Assembly: GCA_019009955.1 (NCBI GenBank)
Contig: CM032228.1
Location: 127,941,001 to 128,005,000, forward strand
DNA length: 64,000 nt
DNA from: Riptortus pedestris
Taxonomy: Eukaryota; Arthropoda; Insecta; Hemiptera; Alydidae
Reading direction: 5' to 3'
Made by a program: the position numbers and the translations under genes. Below are positions 1-9,925 of this stretch, one piece after another (positions within the stretch are counted from its first letter, which is position 1; every line of letters begins with the position of its first letter). The notes under the pieces are model-generated. The model was not told the origin of the DNA. It made no database searches and saw nothing but the letters and a program-made list of their open reading frames with translations.

Positions 1-103
1 AATTATATTAACAAATCTGACTACATTATCTTCACAATACAAAAACTGTTTGTTCATATAATTTTCACGTTTTAATCAAATAAAGTAAGTATTAAATACA
101 CAA

Positions 104-1729
104 CCCATTTTATCCCACTGCCCCAAAAATGGGGCAGTCATAAAATAACGCTTTTCTTTTTTTCTAAGCGATTTTTGCGTTCAAAACTGGTTTCACAGTA
201 TATTGGAACCACTGAAAAGCGATTGTTATGAATGATATATTTTAAACTGCTTTATATTATTCATAGTCCTCCTATAAACAAAGGATTACTAGTGGTGGGT
301 CGTGCTATAAAAAGTTGGCACTTTTTTTTTTCAACAGCAGTAATTATTGTGCTTTAACTTTTTGACTATAAATGGCTTTATAATGTATGTAACTATGATT
401 AGTAATACAAAATTTATCAAAAATCTGTAATTTATGGGATTTATTACGTTATATTGGATGCCCATTTTTGGGGCAGTGGGAACGACCGGGTCCATTTATC
501 TAAACATCATTTGTTTACTTTATTTTTCAAATATACACAGTTAAAGTAGCTTTTTAGCAGATTTTCACTAATTGAACTTAGTAATGATTCATTTAGAGAT
601 GCAGTGTACATTGAGAGGCCCACTCATGTAACCCTGGCCCACATTCAGGGGGTACATACATGTAAGTTTGCGAACAATGTACTTCAACTCACTGCGTACA
701 ATGAGGAAAGTAAAGACACGCACAATGAGGCTGTCTCAAATTACATGTCCCCCCAATCAATTTGATGAAATATTTTCACGTTTGTGAGAATAATAATCTA
801 GCCGAAGGTAAGGCCACTTTTCAGGCTCCTAAATGGTATAAATGGTTAAACTTTTATTACTATGAGCATGATTTGGCACTGGTGCCTTTTGTCGGTCGGC
901 ATGGGGCAAAACATCTATGGAAAACCCATTAGATTTGGGTACCATGTGTGGTCATATACACCACTACGTTACTTGGTTCAGAGTGGGTCATACCAATGTG
1001 CCAAAGCCTGAAAAACCCAACTCATTTACGTCTTCAAGGATCTGTAATTCTTGACTATGGCCAATAATTACAGACAATATGATTATGGTACTGGCACTAT
1101 AAGGAGTAAAAAAACTGAGTGTCATACTAATAAAGGAGAACTTGCTTAAAAAGAATAACCGCGGCTCATATGACCAAATAACTAGAAAAAAATAATCGGA
1201 TTATAAGTTTGGTAAGATATCCCAACAATAATATGGTGATTATTGCTTCGACTCAGCATGGTGCGGAAACCGGGTAGCAGGCGAAAAGGTGCAATTCTGT
1301 AGAAAAAAAAAAGATACTAATAGACCAAAAATGCATTGTAGCTCAAAACAATAAATGTATGGGCAGAGTGCACAGGTTAGTTGAAAATATGTCTAACCCC
1401 AGAATAAACATCTCATCAAAAAAATGGTATACACCATTTTTGGGATGCACCATTATTCAATGTGGTGTAATTATGTATTATTATGGAAATAATAATGTTC
1501 TATTTGTAGTTTGTGAATAAAAATAATTTTAAAAAAAGTTAATTGATTTATAATGGACCCGTACCCTTCCAATCCCACTGCCCCAATTTTGGGGCGGGGG
1601 CAAAACCCCCTTTAGGGGGTGTTTTTGAGTTGATACTTTGCAGTCGCACTACTATTGGGCTAATTTCATTGTGTACGGACTTTAAACCTGAAATATTAAT
1701 TTTTAAAAAGTTGGGATGAAATGGGTTAA
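104..1729 (+). mobile_element. piggyBac-like DNA transposon relic
   Basis: The right end at 1713-1725 reads GGGATGAAATGGG followed directly by TTAA (1726-1729), the target used by piggyBac transposons. Its inverse with one mismatch, CCCATTTTATCCC, lies at 104-116; the TTAA expected before it is not intact (an ATTAAA lies a few bases upstream). Between them is a recognisable broken piggyBac transposase on the plus strand. Palindromic subterminal blocks of the type CCCACTGCCCCA/TGGGG occur at 114-138, 460-480 (inverted) and 1574-1595. The exact left boundary is inferred. Confidence 0.7.
754..1310 (+). pseudogene. piggyBac-like transposase remnant
   Basis: Reading through several frame changes, the plus strand gives blocks typical of piggyBac (DDE_Tnp_1_7) transposases. 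Near 754-845 there is QFDEIFSRL, then NNLAEG and KWYKWLN. At 880-915 there is VPFVGRHGAK, the segment near the first catalytic aspartate. At 913-1010, in another frame, is GKPIRFGYHVW and then RYLVQSGSYQCAKA. At 1081-1135 there is DYGTGTIRS and NKGELA, and near 1236-1265 VIIASTQHGAE. In-frame stops and frameshifts break every long run, so no product is possible. In this family the protein cuts and pastes at TTAA sites, matching the TTAA at the right end. The catalytic aspartates cannot all be placed because the reading is broken. Confidence 0.75.
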
Positions 1730-1872
1730 GGGCAAACTGGCGTTTCTCATGAATTAATGTTCGGAAGAAGATAAGAGAGGGGGACAGTATATATTACTTG
1801 ATGCAATCTGTTACTGGCGTCAAAAAATAACATAGTTTTGAATTATTAAGGATAAAATATAAACATAGATTT

Positions 1873-2238
1873 TGTAGCGGCGACGCACGTACTCGTGAGT
1901 CGTTCGCTACCAAATATGATAACCTGGCGGTATAAAAAAATACCAGATGGTTTTTTAAAATATGTTCAGTCAGTAAAAATAGTTAACCGGATTGTGAGCG
2001 ATAAAGTTAGAAGTGCGAACATATCTGGTGTCTCGCGTTAACTGGAACTTTATTATATTGAGTAAACTGAGACTGTGTTGTGTCCGGCGAAAATGTGTGA
2101 AGTGTAAGTACTCTAAATAGACTTGTTTTGTGTAACATATTACATCCTCATGATGAAGAGGTTATTTTGTGCTTGTTCTGAACATACAAGTTGAAAAGCG
2201 TACAGAACTATTTATTTCACCCCACTCAGTCCACTAAA
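1873..2238 (+). repeat. 5' LTR of the Gypsy element
   Basis: The 366-bp direct repeat begins TGTAGCGGCGACGCACG and ends CAGTCCACTAAA; its partner is at 6218-6578. It contains 5 bp absent from the 3' LTR, inside the ATTATATTGAG stretch near 2052-2060. The promoter is expected here, but I see no clear TATA box; a GGTATAAAAAAATACC palindrome lies at 1930-1945. Confidence 0.93.
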
Positions 2239-2239
2239 T

Positions 2240-2257
2240 TGGTGACCCCGACGTGAT
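2240..2257 (+). promoter_or_regulatory. Primer binding site, tRNA-Trp type
   Basis: TGGTGACCCCGACGTGAT sits one base after the 5' LTR. It is complementary to the 3' end of arthropod tRNA-Trp including CCA (tRNA identity from memory of the family). The CGACGTGATCTCTACGC segment is then imperfectly repeated twice up to about 2300, a small tandem repeat in the leader. Confidence 0.85.
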
Positions 2258-2330
2258 CTCTACGCTCCGACGTGATCTCTACGCTTCGACGTGAACGACA
2301 CGCTGCGTGAGTAATACATTGTTTTTCAAC

Positions 2331-3512
2331 ATGTCCAATTCAGATTTCTTTGATATTTTTACAGTGGACGGGGAAACTTCACACAGGTTAGACCCAGTGC
2401 AGATGCCACAGCAGGTCGAAGCTACTTCAGCTGCAACAATCAAAGCCCAGCTTCCGGCTTTTTGTAAATACGACCCGGAAATTTTTTTCCTACAATGTGA
2501 AGCTGTTTTCGCTCTTTATGACATCCGAAATTCAATTAAGCAATTCAGATTCGTTGTCTCACAACTGGATAAGGAAGCAGTCCGAGATGTAATAGACTTG
2601 GTTAGGTCTCCTCCAGCTGAAAACGCATATGATACTCTAAAGGACAGATTAATTGGTAGTTTCGGTGAATCTGATAACGTCCGTATCAGGAAGTTATTAG
2701 AGGACCAGCGACTGGGACACCGTAAACCATCACATTTTTTACGTGATCTCCAACATTTAGGAGGCACCATGGTTTCTGACAACCTCCTTAAGCCTATCTG
2801 CCTGAGAGGGCTGCCCGACCAGATACAGGCCGCACTAGTGGCCACGGAGCAACAAGATCTGAAGAAACTTAGCATTATGGCCGATCGTATTTCGGAAATT
2901 TATGAACCGAGAGTTTTTGAGGTAGCAGCTGTTAATACTGATTCCAATGCCTCTGTTAACAACGAAAAGTTGTTAGACGCGATAGAAAAGCTCTCTGAAA
3001 GAATTGCCACATTGGAGATGCGAGGAAGTCCGCATGCTGCGACAAGAGCAACGACTACCAGACCTCGTTCCAGGAGTAGAAGCAAAAGACGCCACTTGTG
3101 CTTTTACCATGAAAGATTCCGGGAAAAGGCAACGAAGTGTCGACAGCCTTGCGATTGGAAGCCCTCTAACTCTAAGAAACCGGAACAGGAATACGGCAGC
3201 GGAACAGTAGCGACGGCAGTGGCGGAACCCGTTGCTACGATTTCTCACCGCCGATTGTTTGTAGTCGATCGCCAGTCCTTAATCCGATACCTCGTTGACA
3301 CCGGAGCTGCACTCTCTGTGTTACCAACGAAGAAGGGAAATAAGACTCAACCCAACGATTTCTCCTTATATGCAGCCAATGGGGCCGCAATTCCAACGTA
3401 TGGTGACCAGCTCGTCACTGTGGATTTGGGCCTGAGGCGGAGGTTGACATGGCGTTTCATCCTAGCAGATGTAGGACACCCTATAATTGGGGCAGACCTT
3501 CTTTATCACTAA
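2331..3512 (+). CDS. Gypsy Gag plus aspartic protease ORF
   Basis: The first ATG of this frame is at 2331, giving a 393-residue protein; the frame is open upstream to 2307 but only from a GTG, which a eukaryotic element would not use. The N-terminal two thirds is a Gag capsid-like region. An Arg/Ser-rich basic stretch (about residues 243-254) precedes a knuckle CFYHERFREKATKCRQPC, with Cys257, His260, Cys270 and Cys274: the CHCC arrangement of the CsRn1 clade. A retropepsin follows with YLVDTGAALSVLP (Asp-Thr-Gly at 323-325) and HPIIGADLL. Gag packages the RNA and the protease cleaves the polyprotein. The ORF stops at TAA 3510-3512, just after the GADLL block, six bases before the in-frame ATG of the pol ORF. 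Homologous proteins usually continue across this point, so the stop is probably a mutation. Confidence 0.9.
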   Translation: MSNSDFFDIFTVDGETSHRLDPVQMPQQVEATSAATIKAQLPAFCKYDPEIFFLQCEAVFALYDIRNSIKQFRFVVSQLDKEAVRDVIDLVRSPPAENAYDTLKDRLIGSFGESDNVRIRKLLEDQRLGHRKPSHFLRDLQHLGGTMVSDNLLKPICLRGLPDQIQAALVATEQQDLKKLSIMADRISEIYEPRVFEVAAVNTDSNASVNNEKLLDAIEKLSERIATLEMRGSPHAATRATTTRPRSRSRSKRRHLCFYHERFREKATKCRQPCDWKPSNSKKPEQEYGSGTVATAVAEPVATISHRRLFVVDRQSLIRYLVDTGAALSVLPTKKGNKTQPNDFSLYAANGAAIPTYGDQLVTVDLGLRRRLTWRFILADVGHPIIGADLLYH

Positions 3513-3518
3513 CAAATA

Positions 3519-5774
3519 ATGGTTGACCTAGCGAGCAATCAGTTGATCGATAAAATTACTGGTTTAACGTCAAAAGGAAGATCAGAAAACGTCGCAGTGT
3601 CTGCCATTTATTCCGTTCCCAGCGGTAAATGGTACACCGAGCTGCTAAATAAATACAGCTCCATCACTCTTCCAACAAATTACATGAAAAAGCCGACTCA
3701 CTCTGTCGTTCATTATATTGAAACGCGTGGCGCACCGGTTACCGCGAAAGCGCGTAGACTACTTCCTGACCGATACGCGGCCGCGAAACGGGAATTTAAG
3801 CAGATGATGGCAGAAGGTATCTGTCGCCCGTCTAACAGTCCTTGGGCGAGTCCATTGCACATTGTGCCAAAAAAAGATGGAGGGATTAGGCCCTGCGGGG
3901 ATTACAGGCGCTTAAATGAGAAGACAGTCCCTGGCCGTTATGCCGTTCCAAATATCGCCGACTTTAATATAAATCTTCATGGAAAGAAGATATTTAGTAA
4001 GTTGGATCTGAACAAAGCTTACTATCAGATCCCAATAGCCGACGAGGACATTGAAAAGACAGCCGTTATTACTCCTTTTGGCCTGATAGAATTTCTTAGA
4101 ATGTGCTTCGGATTACGTAACGCGGCGCAAACATTCCAGCGCTTCCTAGACAATGTCTTAAGGGGACTCGACTTTGTCTTCCCTTTCGTGGACGATGTCT
4201 GCATCGGCTCCGAAGATGAGGAACAACACAAGGCACACCTTGAGGAAGTTTTTAAACGCCTACAGGACCATGGACTCACCGTTAATCTAGCTAAATGCGT
4301 ATTCGCCGTGGAAGAGATTGAATTCCTAGGACATCGGGTGAATCAGCATGGTGTCACTGTCTTACCTGATAAAGTCGAAGCAATCACGAATTTTCCACGC
4401 TTATCGAACGTCAGTGAACTCCGACGATTCTTAGGTATGGTCAATTTTTACCGCCAATGCATTCCCCACGCAGCAGAACTTCAAGGTCCGCTGAACACAT
4501 ACATGTGTGGATCGAAGAAGAAGGACAAAACTCCGATCACTTGGAACGAGGAGAGTATCAAGGCCTTCGAGGGTTATAGAGATGCTATTCGCAACGCTGC
4601 TGTACTTGCTCATCCTAAGCCCAATGCAGAATTAGTATTGGCCTGTGATGCTTCCAGCGTTGCTATGGGAGCAGCTCTACAACAACGAGACGCAGATACA
4701 TGGAAACCTCTGGGTTTCTTCTCGCGTAGTTTTACCTCAGCGCAACGAAACTACTCCACCTACAACAGGGAGTTACTAGCAATACATCGGGCCATAAAAC
4801 ATTTCCGCCCATACATCGAGGGTCGACATTTCACAATATGGACTGACCATAAACCTCTGCTTTATGCATTTCGACAGAAGCCAGAAACCACCACCCCAAT
4901 GCGAATTAGACTGCTGAACTACATAAGTCAGTTCACCACAGAGATCCGCCACGTGGATGGAAACGAAAATGAGGTTGCTGATGCACTTTCCAGGGTGGAA
5001 GAAATACAAGGGCCTGACGAAATGGACGCAATTGCCGAAGCTCAGGTCAACGACACATCCATCCCTGAGTTACTCAAGAATCCCAGTCTACAGCTCAAAT
5101 GGATTAATCTCCCTAATATCTCCAAGCCAGTCCTGTGCGAGATGTCTTCGTCGAAGGCGCGCCCGTACCTTCCCGAGAACATTCGTCGTGCCATTTTCGA
5201 ACGAATTCACGGACTAAGTCATCCCGGCATCCGCGGTTCGCGAAGACTTATCAAGCAAAGATTTTTTTGGCCCAACCAGAACGTCAACGTCGGAGAGTGG
5301 TCACGCTCCTGCCTTGCCTGCCAACGTTCTAAAGTACAAAGGCATACAATATCACCTCCCGGGAAGTTCCCATTGGCATGTCGTTTTGAACAAGTTCACA
5401 TAGACATCATTGGACCCCTTCCCTCTTCGAGAGGCATGAGGTATTGTTTAACCATGGTCGACAGATTTACCAGATGGCCGGAAGCACAGCCGATTGAGGA
5501 TATTTCCGCGTCTACCTGTGCTACAGCCCTGATTTCTACATGGATTCCGCGCTTTGGAGTTCCGGTCAGAATAACAACCGACCAAGGAAGACAATTCGAA
5601 TCTGACCTCTTCTTCCAACTCTCTAAAACTCTTGGTTTCCAACGAATTATAACCACATCATACCACCCGCAAGCCAACGGGTGTGTTGAACGCTGGCACC
5701 GCACCTTGAAGACCGCCTTGACCGCCCAGTTGGACGTAAATAACTTGACTCTCAGGCTGCCATTGGTACGATAA
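3519..5774 (+). CDS. Gypsy Pol: reverse transcriptase, RNase H, integrase (C-truncated)
   Basis: A 751-codon ORF in the same frame as gag, separated by one stop codon and two codons. RT spans about residues 100-290: [10 protein letters not shown] (124-133), [14 protein letters not shown] (159-172), and the catalytic box as FVDD (223-226) where YXDD is commoner. RNase H spans about 370-490, with DASS (Asp377), REL (Glu418) and TDHKPL (Asp443). The integrase zinc finger uses His564, His568, Cys598 and Cys601. The core has Asp629 (VHIDIIGP), Asp688 (TTDQG) and Glu724 (VERWH), the DD35E spacing. The frame runs out at 5774, shortly after the core, because of a frameshift, so the DNA-binding tail is lost. 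All catalytic residues are present. Without the upstream frame this ORF would need its own initiation, so activity is doubtful. Confidence 0.93.
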   Translation: MVDLASNQLIDKITGLTSKGRSENVAVSAIYSVPSGKWYTELLNKYSSITLPTNYMKKPTHSVVHYIETRGAPVTAKARRLLPDRYAAAKREFKQMMAEGICRPSNSPWASPLHIVPKKDGGIRPCGDYRRLNEKTVPGRYAVPNIADFNINLHGKKIFSKLDLNKAYYQIPIADEDIEKTAVITPFGLIEFLRMCFGLRNAAQTFQRFLDNVLRGLDFVFPFVDDVCIGSEDEEQHKAHLEEVFKRLQDHGLTVNLAKCVFAVEEIEFLGHRVNQHGVTVLPDKVEAITNFPRLSNVSELRRFLGMVNFYRQCIPHAAELQGPLNTYMCGSKKKDKTPITWNEESIKAFEGYRDAIRNAAVLAHPKPNAELVLACDASSVAMGAALQQRDADTWKPLGFFSRSFTSAQRNYSTYNRELLAIHRAIKHFRPYIEGRHFTIWTDHKPLLYAFRQKPETTTPMRIRLLNYISQFTTEIRHVDGNENEVADALSRVEEIQGPDEMDAIAEAQVNDTSIPELLKNPSLQLKWINLPNISKPVLCEMSSSKARPYLPENIRRAIFERIHGLSHPGIRGSRRLIKQRFFWPNQNVNVGEWSRSCLACQRSKVQRHTISPPGKFPLACRFEQVHIDIIGPLPSSRGMRYCLTMVDRFTRWPEAQPIEDISASTCATALISTWIPRFGVPVRITTDQGRQFESDLFFQLSKTLGFQRIITTSYHPQANGCVERWHRTLKTALTAQLDVNNLTLRLPLVR

Positions 5775-5775
5775 C

Positions 5776-6199
5776 GTCACTAGCGCAGCTGAGATGACAT
5801 ATGGACAACCACTTCCTCTGCCTGGTGAACTTCTGGAAAGGTCCAGGCGACCCGAGAGCAACGAGGCTTTTATCCGCCAACTTAGGGAATATATGGAGCA
5901 GCTACGCCCAGCAGCCTACAGACAGTCATCTGCGAAGACCTTCTTGCATCGCGACCTGCAGACCTGCACACACGTCTTCCTCAGAGATGACACCGTCCAT
6001 CGCCCGGACGGTGACAATCGACAGACTGAAACCGGCGTACCTGCTGCAGGACGACAAGGACTCCAGTTCCAGTCAACCAGGCACTACACCACCTACTGCA
6101 CCAATTTCTAATGACTCTGCCGCGGAAGAGCACTCTACAGAGGAGCAACGAACCTGTCTGGGCCGAATAATTCGTCCTCCTGTTCGCTTCCGCGACTGA
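5776..6199 (+). pseudogene. Broken C-terminal integrase tail of the Gypsy element
   Basis: After 5774 the integrase tail continues in other frames. A block in the first frame (from about 5794) reads MTYGQPLPLPGELLE and later CTHVFLRDDTVHRP, typical of this clade just before the GPY/F module. The next recognisable block, VTIDRLKPAYLL, is in the third frame near 6013-6050. The GPY/F part that should lie between is missing, so at least two frameshifts and a short deletion separate it from the pol ORF. The last stretch is Ser/Thr/Pro-rich and ends at a TGA near 6197, just before the polypurine tract. Confidence 0.8.
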
Positions 6200-6205
6200 G
6201 TCATT

Positions 6206-6217
6206 GGGGGGAGGTGA
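6206..6217 (+). promoter_or_regulatory. Polypurine tract
   Basis: GGGGGGAGGTGA lies immediately before the 3' LTR, the usual position of the plus-strand DNA primer. Confidence 0.85.
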
Positions 6218-6578
6218 TGTAGCGGCGACGCACGTACTCGTGAATCGTTCGCTATCAAATATGATAACCTGGCGGTATAAAAAAATACCAGATGATTTTT
6301 TAAACTATGTTCAGTAAGTAAAAATAGTTAACCGGATTGTGAGCGATAAAGTTAGAAGTGCGAAAATATCTGGTGTCTCGCGTTAACTGGAACTTTATTG
6401 AGTAAACTGAGACTGTGTTGTGCCCGGCGAAAATGTGTGAAGTGTAAGTACTCTAAATAGACTTGTTTTGTGCAACATATTACATCCTCATGATGAAGAG
6501 GTTATTTTGTGCTTGTTCTGAACATACAAGTTGAAAAGCGTACAGAACTATTTATTTCACCCCACTCAGTCCACTAAA
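6218..6578 (+). repeat. 3' LTR of the Gypsy element
   Basis: A 361-bp copy of 1873-2238 with eight substitutions and a 5-bp deletion. It is followed by the duplicated ATTT. Confidence 0.93.
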
Positions 6579-7594
6579 ATTTGTAAGTTGTATACTCTTT
6601 TTAGCATTGCACCTCTATTAAGCCAACGTACTTCGGTATCGAAAACCACGTCGCCATATTCAGTTTCTAAATCTTTCAGGAATTCTTTAAATTCACGCTG
6701 ATTTAACGCGCGCGACTTTATAAAACTGATTAGTTTAATTATTGGTACTGTTGACGAACTCAATCTTTTCGCACAAAAATTTTCCTGGTGAATTATGCAG
6801 TGCTTTCCCTTCTTGTGGCCTTCTTAATGTCTTGAAATAGCCTTCCTGATCCTTCTATCACAATGCTTGACATTGCTCGTGCTTCAACTCTCGATATACT
6901 GTCGATAAATTGAAGTTTTCCAAAAAAGACTTTAGTTCATCTTACCGGGTTTTGCCGGTTGTAGTCCCTTGCGTTGGAATCGGTGAACACAATTCTTCGG
7001 TAGTATTAAATTTGGTGTCAATGCCACGTAACAATATAGCCAGTTGTACTGTATCAGTAATATCGCAACTCTCATCAAGCGCCAAAGAGCTGTTTTCGAA
7101 TTTTGCAATGCGTTCACGAAGCGTTGTTACTATGTTCTCGGACAAGCCTTCAATTCTACTTGCAAGGTGAATCTTGATAACTAATGTTTAAAATAATATT
7201 TATTTTATCAGGAAATGCTATTTCTGCTACAGCAGTCAGACATTCTTTTATCATCTCTCTATCCGCAAAAGGTTTAATTTTTTGACTGACAATAAAACTA
7301 GCTTTAACTGCTGTATTTGATAAATTAGCTTGATTTTTAAAAGTAATCTGTTGTTTTTTCTCCATTTGATGAAACTTATCTATCCGAAGTTGTCCGGTTA
7401 AGTTTTTATATTCTTCATATTTTGTATCCTAATGCCATTCTATGTTACATTCTATTAATGTCGACACAGTCTCTGAGCATATTAAGCATACAGCTTTATC
7501 TTTGAGGAAAGTGAAAAATAATCAAATTTCCACATTTCTTGGTAAGGCCTGAGCTCATCAGCAACCTTCCGTTTTTCATTTGCTTTTCCGACAT
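6579..7594 (-). pseudogene. ZBED5/GTF2IRD2-like hAT transposase remnant
   Basis: Read on the minus strand from an ATG at 7594, with frameshifts and stops, the order of blocks follows the ZBED5-like hAT family. First comes MSEKQMKNGR. A BED-like finger follows (KAVCLICSETVSTLIECNI, then WH), near 7505-7430. Then NLSNTAVKASFIVSQKIKPF and KECLTAVAEIAFPDK (7330-7190), and ALDESCDITDTVQLAILLRG near 7080-7020, which holds the first catalytic aspartate. LIPTQGTTTGK-like text follows, then HCIIHQENFCAKRL near 6820-6775, and IKSRALNQREFKEFL with EYGDVVFDTEVRWLNRG near 6730-6625. The C-terminal dimerisation part is missing beyond 6579. Intact relatives are about 550-650 residues. A domesticated host gene is unlikely given the stops. 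Confidence 0.85.
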
Positions 7595-7999
7595 GATACT
7601 ATGGATTAAAAATTTGAAAGTTAAAACAATTTGCAGGAAAAATTAATTTTGAATAAAAAAACACTAATATTACCTTTCGAAATTAATATTGCACCCACGC
7701 CTTTAAAGAAACACAAGAATTTCTAATATTACAAGTTAACAGCTTACGAGACTGATCGTGTGACACAAGCAAATACAAACAAGCACAGACGCGGCGCGTT
7801 CGTATTGAATGTTTGAACAAGTCGCCGACAAGTAACTCGTCATAAAAAATTGCTTCGGTTTAGTATGCACTGCCATTAAATTATAATTAATTTTGTACAA
7901 CATATTGATGGGAGAAAGTCGATAAAATAAATTGAATTTTAGAAATGCTTGGCGGGCCGCATAAATGTGTTGAAAGGGGCCGCGTGTTGCTCATCCCTG
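6579..7999 (-). mobile_element. hAT (ZBED-like) transposon relic, 5' part
   Basis: The 5' terminus on the minus strand starts at 7999 with CAGGGATGAGCAACACGCG, a typical hAT terminal inverted repeat, with GGGCCGC motifs just inside. A broken BED-finger transposase runs from 7594 down to 6579. At 6579 it is cut off exactly where the Gypsy target duplication begins. I did not find its continuation on the other side of the Gypsy element (below 1869), so the rest was lost or is unrecognisable. Confidence 0.8.
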
Positions 8000-8012
8000 C
8001 GCTAGAATATAC

Positions 8013-8591
8013 TGTTGCGAAAACTACGTACATGAAAATGTACACAGAGTTAAACATGTATTTAAGAAGTACAAAGTAGATGAAAGGCGCCCACCGATGA
8101 AAGGACCGTTGACGACAGTCTGAAATCTAGGATAGTCCGTGCCTATTTCCTTTGATCGCGCCACTCGTCTATAAAAGCTGCCCAGCTCCGCCGACAGTCA
8201 GCCTGTTCTCAGTTTTCTTATAGTGAATAACAATGTGTTCAGTGCAGCTTTAGTGAACAGTACATGTTATTTTCATTGCAACTTTAGTGAACAGTGCATT
8301 TTAGTTTCAGTGAGTTGCCGTGTTTTCTGTGAAGATCAGTGCAGTGCCCTGTTTTGTAATCTTCAGTGATCCGCGTGATCGTGAATTATTGTACTATGCA
8401 AATAAGAAGTGAAGTTATCAGTGCATAGTGAGCGTAGTAGTTAAGAATAATTAACCAAATGTTTAGTGCATTATTAAATAAATTGTGGAGTGATAAAAAC
8501 TCTAAAGCTTGTGTGTTTAATTTTGCAATCCAAGAGAACTCTAATAAACAACGCTTATTATTTATGTTTATTTTTGGTAATAAACGTAACA
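8013..8591 (+). mobile_element. Solo LTR, copy 1
   Basis: Starts TGTTGCGAAAACTACGTA and ends AAACGTAACA. It contains TATAAAA at 8170-8176 after CTCGTC, short internal repeats around CAGTGCAGTG, and AATAAA signals near the end. Related copies are at about 22488-23105, 54966-55569 and 56096-56671. No internal retrotransposon sequence adjoins it. The flanks ATAC and ATAT fit an ATAT target with one change. It lies 13 bp from the hAT terminus. Confidence 0.8.
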
Positions 8592-8750
8592 ATATATATA
8601 GGGGAACATGCATAGAGTGGGGAAATCGAAATATCTCCGTTATTATGAGTCTGCTCGAAAAATGTTATGGAACCAATCTGGTTATAAATTTAATTTTCAA
8701 GCATCTATTGTTTCGAACCTGTTTTTTCCAACTAGAATATTAATCAATTT
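8592..8750 (-). repeat. HX fragment, internal part
   Basis: AAATCGAAATATCTCCGTTATTATGAG and the ATGGAACCAATCTGGTTATAAATTTA part match the HX interior in reverse orientation (compare 43383-43450). The solo LTR sits beside its short TA tract. Both HX ends are missing. Confidence 0.6.
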
Positions 8751-8756
8751 GTTTGT

Positions 8757-8978
8757 ATCAGGTTAGCCGTGTGAGTTAAAGCGTTGACCTTATCTCACAT
8801 GGTAAACCTAAAGTGGCGAGTTTGATTCTCGCCTGGGCAAAGGAAATTATTTAGTAACGAAATTCATTAAATAACATCCTTAGTCCCACCCTGGCTAGAA
8901 TGGGGTGGTAACCTGTAGATAAACCCTCCCAATTAGCCTTAATTGCAAAAAGTTGACGTTAATAAATAATAATAATGA
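8757..8978 (+). repeat. SX SINE copy 1 (tRNA-derived)
   Basis: The tRNA-like head starts CAGGTTAGCCGTGTGAG and contains a B-box-like GAGTTTGATTCTCGCC at 8818-8833. The body includes CCACCCTGGCTAGAA, and the conserved tail GTTGACGTTAATAAATAA is followed by AATAAT repeats. SINEs of this kind are transcribed by Pol III from the A and B boxes and copied by a partner LINE. Confidence 0.85.
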
Positions 8979-9702
8979 TGGTGCATTACGCCCATGAAAT
9001 AAAAAAAAATAGAACAAAAACATTGGTGCTCTCACCCCCCCCCCCTCCCTTCCCTCTTTGTGTTCTTACAGTCGATCAGGTCTGAGTGATCTGAATAAGG
9101 CTTGAAAATTTTTATTTTATTACTTGGTGGTAATCTAATACACAGTAATTATCGTCGTTTTATGTATATATATATATATATACAGGGTGTATCATAAGTA
9201 GTAGACAATCCTTAAAACGGTAAAGCTACACCAAAAATGTAGTTAAACGCCACCAACCACAGGTTTCTATCTCATTCCGTTCCCGACATATGCCGTTCTA
9301 AAGTTTATTTCGTGAAAACCATGTTTTTTATAGGAAACCCCCAATTTTCTCTACTTCGACACATTTTTGTTCAACGTTTCATTACATATTTGAAATCAGC
9401 ATTAAATTTGCTTTAAGGCTTATGCACATTCAATGTTCCCAAGTAACTTTTTCACACCGCAATTAAAGATCAAAAAATAGAAATTTAAAAAAAGGTTAGT
9501 TAAGGACAATGTTTTGAGGATCACTATTCTTCCAAAAAAATCCTACAAACTGCCGAATCTTACAAAAGTTGTAACATTTAATTACGTTTCCAACAGTTGC
9601 TCAGAACTGCAATTATCTCTCAACTTCATAATGTAATTGGAATGGGAGTGGAAAAAAAAAACAACTGATAAATTTTTTATTTTTTATTTTTAACATTTTT
9701 AT

Positions 9703-9925
9703 TTTTTATTTTTTTTTACGTGCACTTTATGCTACTAGGCTAATCGGGACGGGTTATCTACAGGTTACCATCCTTTTCTAGCCAGGGTGGGCACAAGGAG
9801 TTTATTTAATGAGTCCGTCATTAAATAAATTTCTACTGCCCAGGGCGGGATTCGAACCCGCCACTCTAGGTCTGCCATGCGAGATTAGGACCAACGCCCT
9901 AACTCGCAAGGCCAACCCGAGCCCA
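9703..9925 (-). repeat. SX SINE copy 2, inside the mariner left arm
   Basis: Reverse orientation: the tail complement is near 9718-9760, CCAGGGTGGGC at 9783-9793, the B-box complement CGGGATTCGAACCCGCC at 9845-9861, and the head complement CCAACCCGAGCCC ends at 9924. CATTTTTAT at 9694-9702 and 9930-9938 is a likely target duplication. It belongs to the GGGCGGGA/CACAAGG subtype shared with 35552-35774. It interrupts one inverted-repeat arm only, so it landed after the mariner. Confidence 0.85.

Larger units (their letters stand above)
1869..6582 (+). mobile_element. Ty3/Gypsy LTR retrotransposon, CsRn1-type clade
   Basis: A near-complete element: 5' LTR 1873-2238, primer site 2240-2257, gag-protease, pol with RT, RNase H and integrase, polypurine tract 6206-6217, and 3' LTR 6218-6578. 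The 4-bp duplication ATTT lies at 1869-1872 and 6579-6582. CsRn1 clade is called from two features known for it: a Gag knuckle with C-H-C-C spacing rather than CCHC, and a primer site matching tRNA-Trp. There is no env ORF. The LTRs differ by 8 substitutions and one 5-bp indel over about 361 bp (roughly 2.2%), so the insertion is fairly young, yet this copy is already broken. Confidence 0.93.

Noticed and set aside
1730..1868. Continuation of the hAT coding region on the far side of the Gypsy element
   Set aside because: Minus-strand readings in all frames gave no hAT motif after the point where the transposase stops at 6579.
2307..2330. Gag starting at 2307
   Set aside because: The first codon is GTG; the first ATG in frame is 2331, the expected start for a eukaryotic element.
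5794..6199. An env-like ORF after pol in the Gypsy element
   Set aside because: The frames here read as shifted integrase tail (GQPLPLPGE, CTHVFLR, IDRLKPAYLL), not an envelope protein.
8757..8840. tRNA genes at the SINE heads
   Set aside because: The tRNA-like box B is present, but each copy is followed by the same SINE body and tail, and none folds as a clear complete tRNA by eye.
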